A stretch of DNA of 64,000 nt from Nocardioides thalensis (GCF_013410655.1 NZ_JACCFP010000001.1:744001-808000); one strand, 5' to 3'; shown: positions 48,409-56,504, numbered from the stretch's first letter. Made by a program: numbers and translations. The notes: generated by a model not told the origin, from the letters alone.

Positions 48409-49635
48409 TCAGGATCCGGGGTCGAGCAGCGCGCGACGAGCCACCAGGTGGGACCGCTCGGCCTTGTTGCCGCACAGCGCGATGGCGGCCTCGTACGACG
48501 CCCGCGCCTCCTCCGTCGCCCCGGTTCGCGCGAGCAGCTCGGCCCGCGCGGCCGGCAGGCGGTGACCGCGCATCGCGACGCCCGCGAGCGCGGCCAGCCC
48601 GGCCTCCGGCCCCGACGCCTCGGCGAGCGCGACCGCGCGGTTGAGCCGCACGACCGGGGAGTCGCCGAGCGCGAGCAGCTCGTCGTAGCGCGCGACGATC
48701 CGGTCCCACGCCGTCGCACCGGTGAACGCGGATATCGCGTGCTCCGACGCGATCAGCGCCTGGAGGAGGTACGGCGCCGCGGGCCGGTCGGTCAGCGGCC
48801 GCAGCAGCGCGAGCGCCTCCTCGATCTCGTCGTGCCGCCACAGCGACCGGTCCTGGTCGGGCAGCAGCACCATGCAGCCGTCGCGGACGCGCGCGTCGCG
48901 ACGCGAGTGCTGGAGCAGCATCAGCGCCAGCAGCGCGGTGAGCTCCGGGTCGTCGTACGGCAGGAGCGAGCGCAGGACGCGCACCAGCCGGATCGCCTCC
49001 CCGGCGAGCTCTGCGCGGAGCACGTCCGGCCCGGAGCCCGGCGCGTAGCCCGCGGTGAACGCCAGGTAGGCGACGTCGGCGACCGCGGCGACGCGGCCGG
49101 GCAGCTCCCCCGCGGACGGTACGGCGAACCGCTCGCCCGCGATCCGCTTACGGGCGCGGGTGAGGCGCGCCGCCATCGTCGGCCCCGACTGGAGGAACAG
49201 CCGGGCGATGTCGTCGGTCGACACACCGAGCACCATCCGGAGCGTGAGTGCCGCCGCGGCCTCGCGCGAAAGCTGGGGGTGGGCGCACAGCAGCACGAGT
49301 CGGAGTCGCTCGTCGACCAGCTCGTCGCCCGGGTCAGCCATGACGCGCTGCGCCTCCGCGGTGAGCCCGGCCTCGACAGCGAGCAGCGGCATCCGCCGGG
49401 CGAGCACCTCCTCGCTGCGCAGGCGGTCGAGCACGCGGCGCCGGGCAGTGGTCAACAACCAGGCCGCCGGGTTGGCCGGCACGCCCGCGTCCGGCCAGGT
49501 GCGTGCCGCCGCCTCGAAAGCCTCGGCGAGGCCGTCCTCGGCGAGGTCGAGCCGGCGGAACCGCGCGACGAGCAGGGCCAGCAGCCGGCCCCACTCGTCG
49601 TGCAGGGCTGCGGCGAGCGCCGCCTGCGGGTCCAC
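48409..49635 (-). CDS. ECF sigma factor, ECF42 type with C-terminal TPR-like extension
   Basis: The 408-residue protein has an N-terminal sigma-2 region (LALLVARFRRLDLAEDGLAEAFEAAARTWP) and a sigma-4 region (LRMVLGVSTDDIARLFLQSGPTMAARLTRARKRIA). About 230 helical residues follow, including ALIASEHAISAFTGATAWDRIVARYDELL and VRLNRAVALAEASGPEAGL. This is the layout of ECF42 sigma factors, controlled through the C-terminal domain and partnered by DGPF proteins. No anti-sigma gene is adjacent. A DGPF/YCII gene lies 2 bases upstream. Confidence 0.92.
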   Translation of the reverse strand: MDPQAALAAALHDEWGRLLALLVARFRRLDLAEDGLAEAFEAAARTWPDAGVPANPAAWLLTTARRRVLDRLRSEEVLARRMPLLAVEAGLTAEAQRVMADPGDELVDERLRLVLLCAHPQLSREAAAALTLRMVLGVSTDDIARLFLQSGPTMAARLTRARKRIAGERFAVPSAGELPGRVAAVADVAYLAFTAGYAPGSGPDVLRAELAGEAIRLVRVLRSLLPYDDPELTALLALMLLQHSRRDARVRDGCMVLLPDQDRSLWRHDEIEEALALLRPLTDRPAAPYLLQALIASEHAISAFTGATAWDRIVARYDELLALGDSPVVRLNRAVALAEASGPEAGLAALAGVAMRGHRLPAARAELLARTGATEEARASYEAAIALCGNKAERSHLVARRALLDPGS

Positions 49636-49637
49636 CG

Positions 49638-50012
49638 TCAGCCGGCGTCCCCGCTGTGGTCGACCGCCGCCCGCACCTCGACCGGCGGGCCGCCGGGGTC
49701 GGCGAGGATGGCGGAGACCTGGACCAGGTCGTCGAGGTCGTCGGACTCGACGACGTAGAAGCCGCTCAGCTGCTCGACGGTCTCGGCGTAGGGGCCGTCG
49801 GTCACCACGAGCTGCCCGGCCGCGTCGCGCGCGACCTTGCGGGTGGTGCGGGAGTGGGTGAGCTCCGCGCCGCCGGTGACGTTGTGGCCCCGCTCGGCGA
49901 GAGCCCGGCTGAACTCCTCGTGCCGCGCGAACACGGCTGCTTGCTCCTCCGGGGTCGCGCGCTCCCAGGCGCCTTCGTCGCCGGGCAGCAGTACGACGTA
50001 CGTGGTGGTCAT
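49638..50012 (-). CDS. YCII-related (DGPF-domain) protein
   Basis: The 124-residue protein has the DGPF/YCII fold: MTTTYVVLLPGDEGAWERATPEEQAAVFARHEEFSRAL, then VVTDGPYAETVEQLSGFYVVESDDLDDL with the DGPYAE motif. Such genes are the usual target and neighbour of ECF42 sigma factors. It is first in the two-gene operon, with its promoter in 50013-50150. Confidence 0.92.
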   Translation of the reverse strand: MTTTYVVLLPGDEGAWERATPEEQAAVFARHEEFSRALAERGHNVTGGAELTHSRTTRKVARDAAGQLVVTDGPYAETVEQLSGFYVVESDDLDDLVQVSAILADPGGPPVEVRAAVDHSGDAG

Positions 50013-50113
50013 GCTGCGATCCTTCCTGTTGCTGGTCGGTCTGTCACCGGGATGACGCGCGACCCGGCGCCGGATCGACAGCGGCGGAACGTTTCAACGA
50101 CAGATCCGACAAA

Positions 50114-50130
50114 TGTCCGCATCCTGGACA
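50114..50130. promoter_or_regulatory. inverted repeat upstream of the thrC-like operon
   Basis: TGTCC and GGACA are separated by 7 bases. It could be a regulator site or part of the ECF42 promoter region; I cannot decide. Confidence 0.3.
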
Positions 50131-50179
50131 CCGGTCTCGAATGTCGGGACCTCGATTCGGTGCGCGACCAGGCTGCCGA

Positions 50180-50185
50180 TAGGTT
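50180..50185 (+). promoter_or_regulatory. -10 hexamer of the riboswitch-controlled operon
   Basis: TAGGTT predicts transcription starting near 50192, just at the first stem of the riboswitch. TTCGGT at 50156-50161 is a weak -35 with 18-base spacing. Confidence 0.55.
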
Positions 50186-50193
50186 GACGACTG

Positions 50194-50330
50194 CTCATCC
50201 AGAGGGACTGAGGGAACGGCCCGTTGAAGTCCCGGCAACCGCCACGAGCCTCCTGCCGCGCAGATGCGGCGGCAGTCGTGGAGACGGTGCCAAATCCGGC
50301 CCGCACGACGGACGTGACGGGACAGATGAG
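50194..50330 (+). promoter_or_regulatory. SAM-I (S-box) riboswitch
   Basis: CTCATC (50194-50199) and GATGAG (50325-50330) form P1. The conserved core reads AGAGGGACTGAGG, then GGCCCGTTGAAG and TCCCGGCAACC, the S-box signature. CCACGA and TCGTGG form P3, with a long GC-rich inner hairpin. GGTGCCAAATCC begins P4. The Shine-Dalgarno AAGGAGG (50331-50337) adjoins P1, so SAM binding probably shuts off translation of the gene at 50343. S-box RNAs control methionine and SAM genes. Confidence 0.9.
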
Positions 50331-50342
50331 AAGGAGGATCCC

Positions 50343-51644
50343 ATGAGCGCCGTCGTGACCGACGAGACCGGCACCATCGACACCCCAGCGACGAGCACGG
50401 CCACGTCCGGCCTGCGGGAGGGCGCGTTCGGCCACGCCGTCGCGCTGTCCTGTCGTGAGTGCGGCCACCGGGTCGACCTCGGCCCGTTCTACGCGTGTCC
50501 GGAGTGCTTCGGCCCGCTCGAGATCGCCTACGAGTTCCCCGAGGTCACCCGCGAGGAGATCGAGGCCGGTCCGCGCAACATCTGGCGCTACAAGGCGCTG
50601 CTCCCGGTGCCGTCCGACATCGAGCAGAGCCCGAACATGGAGCCCGGCTTCACCCGGCTCCTCAAGGCCGAAAACCTCGGCCGCGAGCTCGGCATCACCA
50701 ACCTGTGGGTGAAGGACGACTCCACCAACCCGACCAACTCCTTCAAGGACCGGGTCGTCGCCTGCGCCCTCTCGGCCGCGCGCGAGCTCGACGCCAAGGT
50801 CTTCGCCTGCCCTTCCACCGGCAACCTCGCCAACGCGGTCGCCGCCGCCGGCGCCCGGGCCGGGATCAAGACCGTCGTCTTCATCCCGAGCAACCTGGAG
50901 AAGCCGAAGCAGGTCAACTCCGCGATCTACACCGAGAACCTCGTCGCCGTCGACGGCAACTACGACGACGTCAACAAGCTCGCCTCGGAGATCGCCGGCG
51001 AGGAGGACGGCTGGGCGTTCGTCAACGTCAACGTCCGTCCCTACTACGCCGAGGGCTCCAAGACGCTGGGCTACGAGATCGCCGAGCAGCTCGGCTGGCG
51101 GCTGCCCGACCAGATCGTCATCCCCGTCGCGTCCGGCTCGCAGCTGACCAAGGTGCACAAGGCGTTCCAGGAGCTGATCAAGGTCGGCCTCGTCGAGGAC
51201 AAGCCCTACAAGGTGTACGGCGCTCAGGCCACCGGCTGCTCGCCGGTCTCGGTCGCCTACAAGGCCGGCACCGACGCGATCCGCCCGGTCAAGCCCGACA
51301 CCATCGCCAAGAGCCTCGCGATCGGCAACCCCGCCGACGGCATCTACGTGCTCGACATCTGCCGCCAGACCGGCGGTGCCGTCGAGGACATCACCGACGA
51401 CGAGGTGCGCGAGGCGATCGTGCTGCTCGCCCGCACCGAGGGCGTCTTCACCGAGACGGCCGGCGGCACGACGGTCGGCGTCCTGAAGAAGCTCGTCGAG
51501 ACCGGCCAGCTCGACCCGTCGCTCGAGACGGTCGTGATCAACACCGGCCACGGCCTGAAGACCCTCGACGCGATCTCCGACCAGGTCGCCCCCCGCGCCA
51601 CGATCGCGCCCACATACGACGCCTTCAAGGCCACCGGCATCTGA
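50343..51644 (+). CDS. thrC: threonine-synthase-like PLP enzyme with N-terminal zinc ribbon
   Basis: The 433-residue fold-type II PLP enzyme is annotated by family as threonine synthase (O-phosphohomoserine to threonine). The PLP lysine is K135 in NSFKDRVVAC. CPSTGNLANAVAAAGARAG binds PLP phosphate. C37, C40, C52 and C55 form a zinc ribbon (SCRECG, ACPECFG). The genetic setting does not fit threonine synthesis: a SAM-I riboswitch controls it and the next gene encodes a CysO-like sulfur carrier. It may instead replace the phosphate of O-phosphohomoserine with sulfur to make homocysteine; this is inference. The ATG has AAGGAGG 5 bases upstream. Confidence 0.85.
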   Translation: MSAVVTDETGTIDTPATSTATSGLREGAFGHAVALSCRECGHRVDLGPFYACPECFGPLEIAYEFPEVTREEIEAGPRNIWRYKALLPVPSDIEQSPNMEPGFTRLLKAENLGRELGITNLWVKDDSTNPTNSFKDRVVACALSAARELDAKVFACPSTGNLANAVAAAGARAGIKTVVFIPSNLEKPKQVNSAIYTENLVAVDGNYDDVNKLASEIAGEEDGWAFVNVNVRPYYAEGSKTLGYEIAEQLGWRLPDQIVIPVASGSQLTKVHKAFQELIKVGLVEDKPYKVYGAQATGCSPVSVAYKAGTDAIRPVKPDTIAKSLAIGNPADGIYVLDICRQTGGAVEDITDDEVREAIVLLARTEGVFTETAGGTTVGVLKKLVETGQLDPSLETVVINTGHGLKTLDAISDQVAPRATIAPTYDAFKATGI

Positions 51645-51675
51645 GAACACCACAGAACAGAGGAACGACAACAGC

Positions 51676-51954
51676 ATGAGCGTCAGCGTCCGGATCCCCA
51701 CCATCCTCCGCACCTACACCGGCGGCGACTCCGAGGTCACCGCCAACGGCGCGACCCTGAGCGAGGTGCTCGACGACCTCGACGCCAACTTCGCCGGGAT
51801 CAAGGGCCGGATCGTCGACGAGGACGGCAAGCTGCGCCGCTTCGTCAACGTGTACGTCGGCGAGGACGACGTGCGCTTCCAGCAGGACCTCGCCACGCCG
51901 ACCCCCGACGGCACCAAGGTCTCGGTGATCCCGGCCGTCGCCGGCGGCTGCTGA
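51676..51954 (+). CDS. ubiquitin-like sulfur carrier, CysO/MoaD family, ending Gly-Gly-Cys
   Basis: The 92-residue beta-grasp protein closely resembles mycobacterial CysO: RIPTILRTYTGG at the start, DANFAGIKGRI, RRFVNVYVGEDDVRF and VIPAVAGGC at the end. CysO carries sulfur as a C-terminal thiocarboxylate on Gly-Gly. Here the gene encodes an extra Cys after Gly-Gly, so processing by a JAMM/Mec-type peptidase would be needed first. No mec or cysM is in the window. It lies 31 bases after the thrC-like gene under the same SAM riboswitch, which points to methionine-linked sulfur transfer. Confidence 0.9.
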   Translation: MSVSVRIPTILRTYTGGDSEVTANGATLSEVLDDLDANFAGIKGRIVDEDGKLRRFVNVYVGEDDVRFQQDLATPTPDGTKVSVIPAVAGGC

Positions 51955-51974
51955 GCAAGCGCCACAATGGCCGG

Positions 51975-52454
51975 GTGACCGACCACCACTACGCGCTCGA
52001 GCTCACCTGGCAGGGCAACCGGGGCACCGGGACCAGCGGCTACCGCGACTACGGGCGTCAGGTGCTGCTGCACGCCGACGGCAAGCCCGACCTGCTGGGG
52101 TCGGCCGACCCGACGTTCCGGGGCGATGCCGACCGGTGGAACCCCGAGGAGCTGTTGGTGGCGGCGCTGGGGCAGTGCCACCTGCTGTCCTACCTGCACT
52201 CGGCGGTCAACCACGGGATCACGGTGCTCGCCTACGAGGACAGCCCGGTCGGCACCATGGCGCAGGTCGGCCAGGGCGGCCGCTTCACCGACGTGCTGCT
52301 CCGGCCACAGGTCACGATCGCCGATCCCGCGCACGTCGGGCTCGCCCGGGAGATCCACCACGAGGCGAGCGCGAACTGCTTCATCGCGCAGTCGGTCAAC
52401 TTCCCGGTGCGCCACGAGCCGACGATCCTGGTCGCCGGCGACCAGGAGTCCTAG
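51975..52454 (+). CDS. OsmC-family peroxiredoxin-like protein
   Basis: The 159-residue OsmC/Ohr-fold protein reduces organic hydroperoxides in better-known members. Both reactive cysteines are present: LGQCHLLSYLH and SANCFIAQSVNFPV. The GTG start at 51975 has CACAAT 6 bases upstream, so it may be transcribed separately from the sulfur-carrier gene. Its TAG shares CTAG with the stop of the convergent ligase gene. Confidence 0.9.
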   Translation: MTDHHYALELTWQGNRGTGTSGYRDYGRQVLLHADGKPDLLGSADPTFRGDADRWNPEELLVAALGQCHLLSYLHSAVNHGITVLAYEDSPVGTMAQVGQGGRFTDVLLRPQVTIADPAHVGLAREIHHEASANCFIAQSVNFPVRHEPTILVAGDQES

Positions 52455-54061
52455 GAGAGCAGCTCCACCGCCAGGGCCGCGCTGGCGGCGTAGTCGACCT
52501 TGCTGACCGCCGTCCGCGGGACCCGGTCGACGAATAGCACCTCCTTGGGCACCTTGTAGTTGGCGATCAGCGCGCGGCAGTGGTCGCGCAGGTCGTCCGC
52601 CGACACCGGCGACCCCTCCCGTCGCTCGACGAGGGCGGTCACCTGCTGCCCCCACCGCTCGTGGGGCGTGCCGATGACCGCGGCGTCGAAGACGTCGTCG
52701 TGGCGTAGCAACACCGACTCGACCTCCTCCGGGTGGACCTTCTCGCCGCCGGTGTTGATGCAGACCGAGCCGCGGCCGAGCAACGAGATCATCCCGTCCT
52801 CCTCGAGCCGGGCCGCGTCGCCGGGGATGGTCCAGCGCTTGCCGTCGATCTCCTTGAACGTGGCGGCGGTCTTGACCGGGTCCTTGTAGTAGCCCTGCGG
52901 CATCGGTCCCGAGCGGCCCAGCAGGCCCTCCTCGCCGACGGCGGCCGGCCGGAGGTCCGGCGTGAACACCATGACGTCGGGGCCCGGCGTGAACCGCGGC
53001 GCCCCGACCGGCCCGTCCGTGCCCTCGTCGACCCGCGACGCGGTCGCGCCGGACTCGGAGGCGCCGTAGGTGTCGAGGATGAAGCGGCCCGGCAGGGCCC
53101 GTCGGATCTCGGCGCGCACCCCGTCGGACAGCGGCGCCGCCCCGTTGGAGACCGCCGCCAGGGAGGACAGGTCCCAGCGGTCGGGCTCGGCGAGGATCGC
53201 CTCCGCGACCGGACGGCCCATCGCGTCGCCGAGGAACGTCAGCGAGTTGACGCCGGCGGCCTGCACGAGGTCGAGGATCTTGGCGGCGTCGAACGACGGC
53301 TCGGTGTAGAGCGCCACGGTGTAGCCGGCGACGTGGCCGTTGCCCAGGATCCACTGGCTGCCGCCGTGCATCATCGGCCCGCACGCGAGGAGCGTCATCG
53401 GGTTCTCGTTGGCCGCCGCCTCCCGGCCGAGCGCCTCGACCGACTCGACAGGAGCGCCGTACCGCGCCGCGTTGAGCGCCGCGAGGATCAGGTCCTCGTT
53501 GCGCCACACCACGCCCTTGGGGTTGCCGGTGGTGCCGCCGGTGTAGAGCACGTAGGAGTCGTCGCCCGACCGGCCCACGTCCGGCCGTTGCGCCGACGCG
53601 GCGGCCAGCGCGGCGTCGTACTCCTCGTTGAGCACGACCAGGTGTCGCAGGTCGGGGAGGCCCAGCTCCCGTACGGCGTCGACGTGCTCCGGCGCGATGA
53701 TCGCGGCGACGCAGTCGGCGTTGTCGTAGAGGTAGGCGAGCTCGTCGTGGAGGTACTTGTAGTTGACGTTGATCGGCACCGCACGGATCTTGAGGCACGC
53801 GTAGAGCGCGTCGACCCACTCGATGCGGTTGGAGGCGTGCACGGCGACATGGTCGCCCGGCGCGATGCCGAGGCCGAGCAGGTGGTTGGCGAGCCGGGAG
53901 GCGCGCTCGTCGACCTCCGCGTAGGAGTACGTCCGGGCCATCGTGAAGACGGCGGCGCGCTCGGGGATCGCGTCGGCCATCACCTCGATGACGTCGGCGA
54001 GGTTCAGCGGTCGGGCCGGGGCCGGGGTCGCAGCGTCGGGGTTCGCCGTGGTCTGGGTCAC
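52451..54061 (-). CDS. acyl-CoA synthetase, FadD19-like
   Basis: The 536-residue AMP-forming ligase activates a carboxylic acid to its CoA thioester. YVLYTGGTTGNPKGVVWRNED is the ATP loop, LDTYGASESG the A5 motif, WTIPGDAARLEEDG the ribose Asp, and the C-terminal VPRTAVSKVDY holds the catalytic Lys. MHGGSQWILG and SLTFLGDAMGRPV resemble mycobacterial FadD19, which works on the cholesterol side chain. GTG 54061 begins the coding sequence, and a KstR-like dyad lies 18 bases upstream, supporting a steroid or branched-lipid role. Confidence 0.87.
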   Translation of the reverse strand: MTQTTANPDAATPAPARPLNLADVIEVMADAIPERAAVFTMARTYSYAEVDERASRLANHLLGLGIAPGDHVAVHASNRIEWVDALYACLKIRAVPINVNYKYLHDELAYLYDNADCVAAIIAPEHVDAVRELGLPDLRHLVVLNEEYDAALAAASAQRPDVGRSGDDSYVLYTGGTTGNPKGVVWRNEDLILAALNAARYGAPVESVEALGREAAANENPMTLLACGPMMHGGSQWILGNGHVAGYTVALYTEPSFDAAKILDLVQAAGVNSLTFLGDAMGRPVAEAILAEPDRWDLSSLAAVSNGAAPLSDGVRAEIRRALPGRFILDTYGASESGATASRVDEGTDGPVGAPRFTPGPDVMVFTPDLRPAAVGEEGLLGRSGPMPQGYYKDPVKTAATFKEIDGKRWTIPGDAARLEEDGMISLLGRGSVCINTGGEKVHPEEVESVLLRHDDVFDAAVIGTPHERWGQQVTALVERREGSPVSADDLRDHCRALIANYKVPKEVLFVDRVPRTAVSKVDYAASAALAVELLS

Positions 54062-54078
54062 ACGGACATGGTGACCGC

Positions 54079-54092
54079 TAGAACATGTTCTC
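54079..54092. promoter_or_regulatory. KstR-like TetR operator before the FadD19-like gene
   Basis: TAGAACATGTTCTC fits TnnAACnnGTTnnA except for the last base. AGAACATGTTCT (54080-54091) is a perfect 12-bp palindrome. A full match lies at 32264-32277. Confidence 0.6.
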
Positions 54093-54132
54093 GCCAGTGC
54101 CGACGGCAAGTCGCGGTTCGATGGGAACCCGG

Positions 54133-54714
54133 TCAGTCGACCTCGGCGAGCGTCTCGAGCAAGACATCGAGGTATTCGCGAGTGAGCAACCGGCTGCCCG
54201 TGTCGAGGTGGATCGATGTCACCCCGGCCTCGGGGGCGACGAAGAGCATCGCGGCGTAGCCTCCCTTGAAGGCGAACTCCCCGACGAGGCCGGGGCCGAC
54301 CGCGGTGTCGACGTAGGCAGAGTGGCGCAACTGCCGCGTGCCCCGGGTGGTGATCATGAAGTCGTTCCGGAGCGTCGACGTCGTCGGAACCCGGTCCAGC
54401 TGAGGCTCTGGGCGCACGACGAGGTTGCCGCCGAGCGCATGGGCGACGTGATCCGTGGCCGCCGCCTCGCGCTCGGCCTGCTCCGTGCTGAGGTTCGTGT
54501 AGTCACGCATCAGCTCGGCGTGGCGCTCCGGCGTGATGGTCTGCCAGTGCTCAGGCACGGCCATCTGGAGCCGGGTCTCGTCCGTCTCCACGAGCCGGTA
54601 CCCGTCGGGGACTCGTGCTTCGTCGGCTCCACCCGGCTCGCCGCGGTCGAGTGACGAGCAAGCCGCGACGAGGCAGGCAGCGAGAACGACAGCCGCCGTA
54701 CGGGTCTTCAGCAC
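54133..54714 (-). CDS. putative lipoprotein, 193 aa
   Basis: The N-terminus VLKTRTAAVVLAACLVAACSS carries a lipobox (VAAC, Cys at residue 19), so the protein is probably membrane-anchored outside. The mature part (DGYRLVETDETRLQMAVPEHWQTI, then GLVGEFAFKGGYAAMLFVAPE) is a predicted beta-rich domain of unknown family. GTG 54714 has TACAGT 6 bases upstream. Codon use is somewhat less biased than in its neighbours, as for the lipoprotein at 21165. Confidence 0.78.
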   Translation of the reverse strand: MLKTRTAAVVLAACLVAACSSLDRGEPGGADEARVPDGYRLVETDETRLQMAVPEHWQTITPERHAELMRDYTNLSTEQAEREAAATDHVAHALGGNLVVRPEPQLDRVPTTSTLRNDFMITTRGTRQLRHSAYVDTAVGPGLVGEFAFKGGYAAMLFVAPEAGVTSIHLDTGSRLLTREYLDVLLETLAEVD

Positions 54715-54720
54715 GGCGGG

Positions 54721-54726
54721 ACTGTA
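54721..54726 (-). promoter_or_regulatory. -10 hexamer, leaderless promoter of the lipoprotein gene
   Basis: TACAGT lies 6 bases before the GTG at 54714. Confidence 0.6.
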
Positions 54727-54819
54727 CGTGAGCCAAGCCGCCGGAACGCGCGTATCCGCGACACGAACACGCCACCGCGCCGCCACGGTCCGTTCAGGTG
54801 GGTCTGGTTCAAACATCAC

Positions 54820-55701
54820 GTGATCCGCAAGCGCACGATGATCGGGGGCGCGGCCGTGGTGGGGGCGATCAGCCTGACGGCCGGCGGCACCCGTGAGCTG
54901 CTGCGACGGCAGGCGGCGATCGCGCGCCGGCGGATCGGGAAGCCGCTGGGTGAGGACGCGATCGACGCGTCCCGCACCTGGAAGAAGTCGTACGGCGACC
55001 GCCTCGACCTCGTCGTGCTCGGCGACTCGATCGCGGCCGGTCTCGGTGCCGAGCGGCCCAAGGACACGCTCGGCGGGCGGCTCGCCCGCGGGCTCGCGAA
55101 GGAGCTCCAGCGGTCGGTGCGGCTGCGCACGACCGCGGTCGTGGGCTCCGAGTCGTCGGCCCTCGCCGGCCAGCTGGACGGGCTCCCGGCGGGCTACCGG
55201 CCCGACCTGGCGGTCATCGTCGTCGGCGGCAACGACGTGACCCATCGGGTGCCGGTCTCGACGTCGGTCAAGCACCTCGAGGACGCGATCGTGCGGCTGC
55301 GCGAGCTCGGTGCCGAGGTCGTCGTCGGCACCTGCCCCGACCTCGGCGCGCTGCGCCCGGTCCCGCAGCCCCTGCGCTCGCTCGGCTCGCGGATGTCGCG
55401 CCAGCTCGCCACCGCGCAGGCTGCGGCCGCCGTACGGAACGGAGCGCATGCGGTGTCCCTCGCCCGCGTGGTCGGACCGTTCTTCATCACCAACCCCGAC
55501 GAGATGTTCAGCCTCGACCGGTTCCACCCGAGCGCGCTCGGCTACAAGCGCACCGCCAAGGCGCTGCTGCCCTCGCTGCTGACCGCGCTCGGCGAGCACG
55601 AGAGCGTACCGTTCGGCCACCACGCGCCCCAGGTCGTGGAGCCCGATCCGGACGTGATCGAGGCCGAGACCGGCGAGCAGATCGCGGACCCCTCCGCGTG
55701 A
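54820..55701 (+). CDS. SGNH/GDSL-family hydrolase, paralog 1
   Basis: The 293-residue esterase-fold protein has an N-terminal hydrophobic segment (about residues 8-22) that may anchor or export it. The catalytic blocks are VVLGDSIAAGLGA (Ser), VVGGNDVTHRV (block III Asn) and LDRFHPSALGY (Asp and His). It overlaps its paralog by 4 bases. The start is GTG 54820; no ribosome site is visible. Substrates may be cell-envelope lipids or acetyl groups. Confidence 0.85.
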   Translation: MIRKRTMIGGAAVVGAISLTAGGTRELLRRQAAIARRRIGKPLGEDAIDASRTWKKSYGDRLDLVVLGDSIAAGLGAERPKDTLGGRLARGLAKELQRSVRLRTTAVVGSESSALAGQLDGLPAGYRPDLAVIVVGGNDVTHRVPVSTSVKHLEDAIVRLRELGAEVVVGTCPDLGALRPVPQPLRSLGSRMSRQLATAQAAAAVRNGAHAVSLARVVGPFFITNPDEMFSLDRFHPSALGYKRTAKALLPSLLTALGEHESVPFGHHAPQVVEPDPDVIEAETGEQIADPSA

Positions 55702-56504
55702 GGAGACGCGTCGTGCTCGCCCTCGCGGCGGGCGCGGCCGCGACGTACGGCGTGGTCGCCGGCGGCAAGGCCCTGATCGAGCGGCAGGTCGCCTACACGC
55801 GCAGCATCACCGGGACGCCGCTCGGCTGGGCGGCGCCCAATGCCGACGGGCGGTACGGCGACCGCTACCAGCGCGAGCTGCTCCGCATCGTCGTGGTCGG
55901 CGACTCAGTGGCGGCCGGCCTCGGCGCGACCCTCCCGTCGCACACCGTCGGCGCCCGGGTCGCCCGCCGGGTCGCGCGGCACGCGAGGCGGCCGGTCCGG
56001 CTGCGCACCGTCGCGCGGATCGGTGCCGAGTCGCGCGACCTCGCCGGGCAGCTGGCCCACTTCGGCCCGGCCTACCGGCCCGACCTCGCGATCGTGGTCG
56101 TCGGCGGCAACGACGTGCTCCACCGGGTGCCGGCCGAGGAGAGCGGCCGCAACCTCGCCGCCTGCGTGCGGAGCCTCCAGGAGCGGGGAGCGGCGGTGGT
56201 CGTCGGCACCTGCCCCGACCTCGGCGCGCTCAAGCAGGTGCCGCAGCCGCTGCGCACGCTCGCCTCGATCGCCTCCCGCCAGGTCGCCGCCGCCCAGGCG
56301 CGCGCGGTCGCGCCGCTCGGCGTCGAGGTCGTCGACCTCGCTCGCGTGGTCGGGCCGTTCTTCCTGGCGCACCCGGAGGAGATGTTCGCGCTGGACCGCT
56401 TCCACCCGAGCTCCCTGGGCTACCAGCGCACCGCGCGGGCGATGGTGCCCGCCGCCCTGCGGGCGATCGACGCTCGTGGTGGTCCGATCCGTCCTGCGGG
56501 CTGA
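55698..56504 (+). CDS. SGNH/GDSL-family hydrolase, paralog 2
   Basis: The 268-residue paralog of the preceding protein has the same blocks: VVVGDSVAAGLGA, VVGGNDVLHRV, GTCPDLGALKQVPQPLRTL and LDRFHPSSLGY. It also has an N-terminal hydrophobic segment. The GTG start lies in the stop of paralog 1 (GTGA), so both are made together, and they arose by tandem duplication. The C-terminus is shorter than that of paralog 1. Confidence 0.85.
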   Translation: MRRRVVLALAAGAAATYGVVAGGKALIERQVAYTRSITGTPLGWAAPNADGRYGDRYQRELLRIVVVGDSVAAGLGATLPSHTVGARVARRVARHARRPVRLRTVARIGAESRDLAGQLAHFGPAYRPDLAIVVVGGNDVLHRVPAEESGRNLAACVRSLQERGAAVVVGTCPDLGALKQVPQPLRTLASIASRQVAAAQARAVAPLGVEVVDLARVVGPFFLAHPEEMFALDRFHPSSLGYQRTARAMVPAALRAIDARGGPIRPAG

